From positions 125,504,125 to 125,568,124 of the forward strand of contig NC_133897.1 of assembly GCF_964199755.1 (NCBI RefSeq): 64,000 nucleotides of DNA, read 5' to 3'. Positions 59,372 through 64,000 of this stretch are shown here, one piece after another. Every line of letters begins with the position of its first letter. The first letter of the stretch is position 1. The translations under genes and the position numbers were made by a program. The DNA is from Larus michahellis. Lineage: Eukaryota; Chordata; Aves; Charadriiformes; Laridae. The notes beneath the pieces were generated by a model. It did no database searches. It saw nothing but the letters and a program-made list of their open reading frames with translations, and had not been told where the DNA came from.

Positions 59372-61150
59372 CCATGCTGATAACACACAGAATTATTGTT
59401 TCTTCTTGTGCTTTACAGCATTGTAGATCTGGGAGCGTGAACGTCCAAGGAAGATGTGCAGAACAAGGTGGGTCCCTTGCTAATGCTGTAGGGAGCCCTG
59501 TGCAGACACATCAGAGCAGCTCTCTCTAGAGCTGGCCTGTGGCTGCCATTGCTGGTGATGTGCTCGAACTAGTAGGATGAGATGCATCAAATTACCTAAT
59601 TCCCACTGAATCAAGCCCAGTTCCTGAAGAGCCTTGGGTTTGCCTTAGCATTATAGTCCATGATGATACATGTTCTTGGAGGATTATTTGCTTCAGGGCT
59701 GTGTGTGATTTGAACTTTTTCCTCGTGCAGGTGCCGTACTTCAACAGCACCTGTCAGTCTACCCCTGAAGATAAAGTGACGGCTGCTATGTGATCCACCT
59801 GCAAATGCGGCTCTGCAGGATCCCATTGGTGTCCCAAAGTGCTGGCAGTGAGCCAGCACTTAAGAGCCCAGTTGGCACCATACCACCTTTATTCCCAGAA
59901 ATTCGTGAGCATCTGTACTCTTCCTGGTATTCTGCTGTTCTGCTATAATAATACTGTTCTAGTAGTCTGTGATACTTTGTGCTTTTTGCAATATCCATAT
60001 TGACTCTTCCCCCATCCCATTATTGCCTGTGTCCTAGTCCAAAATCACAGCGCTGGCAATAGTAGCTCTGAAGCTAATTTTTGTTTCCTCAACCCCAAGA
60101 AACAATATTAACCATGTTTATCGTTGTCAGGGACATATACTATCAGAGTCCTTAAACCTGACTATTTATTTACCTTGGTGTATAAGGTTGACTGTTTGCT
60201 GACATTAGGAAAGACATGGGAGTCTATTCGTTAGTGAGGTTTTTTTCGTATGTATCCTGGCTTTGTTAAATGGGCTAAAGCCAACTAAATTCTTGACTGT
60301 CAATCACCCATTGTCTTGGTTCATTACCCAACCCATTTCTTAAGGCTCACCACAGCAGGAATTGTTTTCATTTTTGTTCTGCTAATGGAACCTGATTTGG
60401 AGAAACTCAATGGAAGTCATTTAAGGAGCCCTAGCTTCAAATGAAAAATATGAAGCAATTTACTTCCCAGTGTGGAAAAATGTGGGCTGGAGAAAGAAAA
60501 AGGCAGCGAAAGAAAGAAATGCAGATAGATATAGAATCACAACTCAGTCCAGAGTGTGGGAGCCCAAAACACTGCAGGAGTAATCCATGTAATGAACCAA
60601 CAGTCCGAGAAACCCACAGGGAGTTTCCAAAACATTTTCCCTTTGGAGGAGATAAAAATAATTTCCATAAGAATTATAGTCAGGGGCTTATAACCAACAC
60701 AAAGATAGCATACTATGCTTTTAGCCAACTGTTTCTTCACAGTGGCTGAGTAAAAGTTGGTAAAGCCCTGTTCCTGCTCTCAGATAATGGACTTTGTTCT
60801 GCAACTCACACAGCTGAGAGCGGCAATATCCTTGTTTCAAAGTCCTGTTGTCACCTACCTAAAAGGGGTTGCTATTTTTCTATCTAGATGTCTTGACACA
60901 CGTGCATATCTCCGAGTGACGTAATTGTGATGGTGTTCTCTCCCTGTCCCCCAACCTGACTTTTACCTCCCGTAACCCTGCCCAAGCGATAACCACCAGC
61001 GGTGGTCATAATGGATGTGTCTGGTCGTGATGGCTGCACCTGGCTCAAACTGGATTCGGGGAAAAAGTGAATTTGTGGGAAATAAATTTCCCACAAACAA
61101 TTCTGTGGGTTTTTTTGTATATTCATGATTTTTAAAAATATTTCTTATAT

Positions 61151-61723
61151 TGTGGTTTAACCCCAGCCGGCAACTAAGCACCACGCAGCTGCTTACTTGC
61201 TCTCCCCAGGTGGGGCAGGGGAGAGAATCAGAAGAATAAAAGTGAGAAAAACTTGTGGGTTGAGATAAAGAAAGTTTAATAAGTAAAGCAAAAGCCACAC
61301 ATGCAAGCAAAGCAAAACAAGGAATTCATTCACTACTTCCCATCAGCAGGCAGGTATTCAGCCATCCCCAGGAAAGCAGGGCTCCATCATGTGTAATGGT
61401 TACTTGGGAAGACAAACACCATAACTCCGAAGGTCACCCCCTTCCTTCTTCTTCCCCTAGGTTTATGTACTGAGCATGACGTCACATGGTATGGAACACC
61501 CCTTTGGTCAGTTGGGTTCAGGCTGTGTCCCCTCACAACTTCTTATGCACCCTAGCCTGGTCGCTGTTGGAGTGCTGTAAGGAGCAGAAAACACCTTGAG
61601 TCTCTGTAAGCACTGCTCAGCAATAGCTAAAACATCTCTATATTATCAACACTGGTTTTATCACAAATCCAAAACATAGCCCCATACTTGCCACTATGAT
61701 GAAAATTAACTCTACCCAGCACA
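61151..61723 (-). mobile_element. Solo LTR of an avian endogenous retrovirus, copy 2
   Basis: About 570 bases, starting TGTGGTTTAACCCC (LTR 3' end on the plus strand) and ending near ACCCAGCACA. It is homologous to 1891-2436 in the same orientation. On the minus strand it has a consensus TGACGTCA cAMP-response element (61477-61484), a mutated TATA (TACATAAA, 61462-61469) and an ATTAAA polyadenylation hexamer (61275-61280), in the order U3 to R expected of an LTR. No target-site duplication was found and there is no internal sequence. The two copies differ at many sites, so neither is recent. Confidence 0.82.
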
Positions 61724-64000
61724 GCTTGGCACATGGGTTGCAGCAGAAGCAGGACATTCGCTATTTGGAATTTACTTTCCCTAACTCTATAAGTAGTTTT
61801 TGGTTCTAGGTTCACGGGTACTCAGCACCGTAGTATCAAAACACCTTGCGTCAACAAATTTTTGCTTTCAAGGATTAATTCTCAGAAAAAAGTCAGGAAA
61901 ACATCACAGGATTATAAAATTATGGTTAAACAGTTACATTATTACCAGTGAAAACAAAATACAGCATTCAGTGTAACTAGGTTGTGAAGAGTTTCACCTG
62001 CATTTCTTGTGAATTCTGTGAATTACTATGGCTCTTTTAAAAACCAATGGTAGCACTGGAAATAGCATGTAACATAGAGCTTAAAAACAAAACAAGCGGG
62101 TCCGTCAAAGCCAGTGTTAAAAGAAAAGCAGTGAGCACTGAAATATTTGAATCCTTCTCTTAAGGTGGTGGTTGGAAACCATGGAGAAAAGAGTTTTTAA
62201 AAAACCCAAACCAGACTCTCTGCACTGTTTTCTGATCATCCTATTAAAGGCCAAGCAGAAATTCTTCCATGCTCAGAAAAATTGGGAATTTTTCCGTGTG
62301 CAGCTCCACCATTGGACTGAGAAAGCTGACACTGAACTTCCTTCATGAGGGCCCTCTTGCACCTTCTCATACTGGGCAAGGTCCTTCAGTGTGTCTTTGG
62401 ACCATGACACCACCACTAAACCCCCAACCATCAAGTTTCTGCATTCAGCAAGTTCCAGATGGATTCATGAGTCGAGGATATGAAATAATTAACCTTGAAG
62501 CCTGTTTCCATCCGCTTACTTTGAAGTCCCATATTCCCAACTGTCAGAAAGTACAGGTAGAAATAGTGCTGAAAACATGAGTAGATACTTTCTGTGCTTA
62601 GTGCAACCAAGGTCGTTCACTCTAGAGTACCTGCTGTAGCTATGGAAGGATGCATTGCCTAAGGGTTTGAACTAAAGGAGAAAGAGTTTGCAAAACTCAG
62701 TTATATTGGTATTAATAGAATACAGCCAGATGGTGCAGTCATCAATAATCTAAAAATATCCCTGGTGCATAGTCAAAAGCAAAGTAGCATGAAAATTAAA
62801 GTAAAAAAATTGCACTCACCAATAATGTCCTAAAAAACCTTTGACGGCAACTCACCCTATGTTTGCTGAAAGGTCAATGCGTAGATAGGGTGAAAGCCTT
62901 TTGCAAGGGTGTTTATTGAGAAATGCAGCTTTTTGATATGAGAAGTCATTGAAAGAGAATCTTATGGTTACCTGACTGACTTTAATGTTGTGCTCTTATG
63001 CAACTGAGTTAGAATAAATACTTCATACAGTGGCTTTAAATGACACCAATTTTTTATTAGAAAAATGCACGTCCTCCTGTATACTTGGCCCACTAATGAG
63101 TCAAAATTCCTCTGACAAGCCTGATTCATCATTCTCATGTGGGTTTTGATATTGTTTATACAGCCTTGTGCAGAACAGGCACGAATTTACCGTTCTGATC
63201 TGGTCCTATTTGTGCAACTGTTGACAACTGTCTAAGGTACAATGGTAGTCAAAATCATTTTCATCAAAACAAAAATCTATTTATTTATAAAAATACTGTA
63301 ACTAATATGTATATATGATAGTTGTTCAACTAGTAGATACATATATACATATATACATATATTTGTAAGCAGTGATCCACCCTGCCATCTGTGTAGAAAT
63401 AGTTCTAGTCCTCAGCTGCTACATTTTTGCATTACTATGAACCTCTCCAACTGAAACTGTAGTTGATAGCTGAACAAAAGAGGGTAAAATAGGCACCATA
63501 GCAAACATTTATTTCGATGTTTATTTAAATAAGATTTTTAATATTTGTATAGACGTTTATGAGCAAGTAGTCCACATGTAAGACTTAGCAATTACCTAAT
63601 GCAAGCTTTAAATTTAGCAATATTAACTAGGAAAAAAACCCACCAACCTACATATATACACATTTTTAAAAACACTTACCTGGGCATAATCAGGAGTTTT
63701 TGTTTTCTCTGGGCCCAGGGGAGGAAATGCCACCAAAAATAAATCAATTTTCGCTTTGTTAATCCCCAAAGATAAAAGCTGATACAGCACATTTTTATTT
63801 TGTGTGCATAAGCTCTTTCTCACTAACTCAGTCTTTTTATAGTACATATCAAAAGGCAAGTAGGATGGGGTTTGTTGGTTGTTTTTTTTCCCCCCACAGG
63901 TATTTCCTGACAATGAATTTGGGAGCCTTTGTTCTACACAAAGTCAAATATCTACTGTATGCCTTCAGAGATCTACATGCACAGGCTCTGTAAAAGAAAG
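61724..64000. other. AT-rich right end of window
   Basis: No gene recognised. The frame at 62269-62580 (plus, 103 codons) has no splice support. A TA-rich hairpin lies at 63305-63352. Confidence 0.5.
63305..63361. repeat. TA-rich inverted repeat and microsatellite
   Basis: ATATGTATATAT (63305-63316) and its exact reverse complement ATATATACATAT (63341-63352) are separated by 24 bases, and the right arm continues as a 10-base-period ACATATAT repeat to about 63361. Confidence 0.8.

Larger units (their letters stand above)
49296..61150. other. Long AT-rich stretch, no gene established
   Basis: No exon chain could be built. Small structures are a tandem pair of 20-base units at 49658-49697, an 11-base tandem duplication at 53226-53247, a GC-richer patch at about 54120-54390 with donor-like sites on both strands (CCGGAG|GTGAGG plus; GTGCAG|GTGAGG minus), and a nested palindrome at 59338-59371. 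The 167-codon plus frame at 57080-57583 has no supporting splice sites or recognisable motif. Confidence 0.45.

Noticed and set aside
1..64000. Bacterial-type systems, CRISPR arrays, tRNA or rRNA genes
   Set aside because: No regularly spaced direct repeats, no cloverleaf-forming sequence with A and B boxes and no rRNA-like tracts were noticed. The repeat content is avian.

Overview
This window looks like nuclear DNA of a bird. It is AT-rich with one strong GC-rich CpG island. It carries five chicken-repeat-1 (CR1) LINE fragments with the typical 5'-truncated, 3'-anchored shape, and two solo LTRs of a retrovirus-like family that I recall as widespread in bird genomes. There are no operons, bacterial genes, rRNA, CRISPR array or recognisable tRNA. 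Genes are split, so the coding calls below are single exons read from open frames plus splice sites on one strand.

Layout. Positions 1-6.2 kb are mostly non-coding, with an LTR (1891-2436) and a CR1 with reverse-transcriptase motifs (2681-3780), both on the minus strand. From about 6.2 to 15 kb there is a compact minus-strand gene: ten or eleven short exons (14949 down to 6570) ending in a stop codon and a tandem AATAAA signal. Its protein reads convincingly but I do not recognise it. A plus-strand CR1 (8036-8526) and a GC-richer repeat-like block sit in one of its introns. Positions 15.17-17.5 kb are a CpG island with a perfect palindromic E-box (16875-16886), two opposed CCAAT boxes and three minus-strand splice donors; it is very likely the promoter of the minus-strand gene and probably bidirectional.

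To the right, a plus-strand transcript is suggested by an apparently non-coding exon (18861-18960) and by an exon with an ATG in an optimal context (25783-25936, a basic 32-codon start). If that is right, most of 19-64 kb is large introns or intergenic DNA. Within it lie a run of decayed minus-strand reading frames (21.5-22.5 kb), CR1 copies at 39.6, 46.6 and 48.9 kb, an isolated CpG-rich islet with exon-like features at 42.8-43.4 kb, a nested palindrome at 59.34 kb and a second LTR at 61.15 kb.

No gene could be named. Exon chains are incomplete where phases do not join, and these points are marked. Without cross-species alignment or RNA data, the exon calls right of 18 kb are hypotheses.
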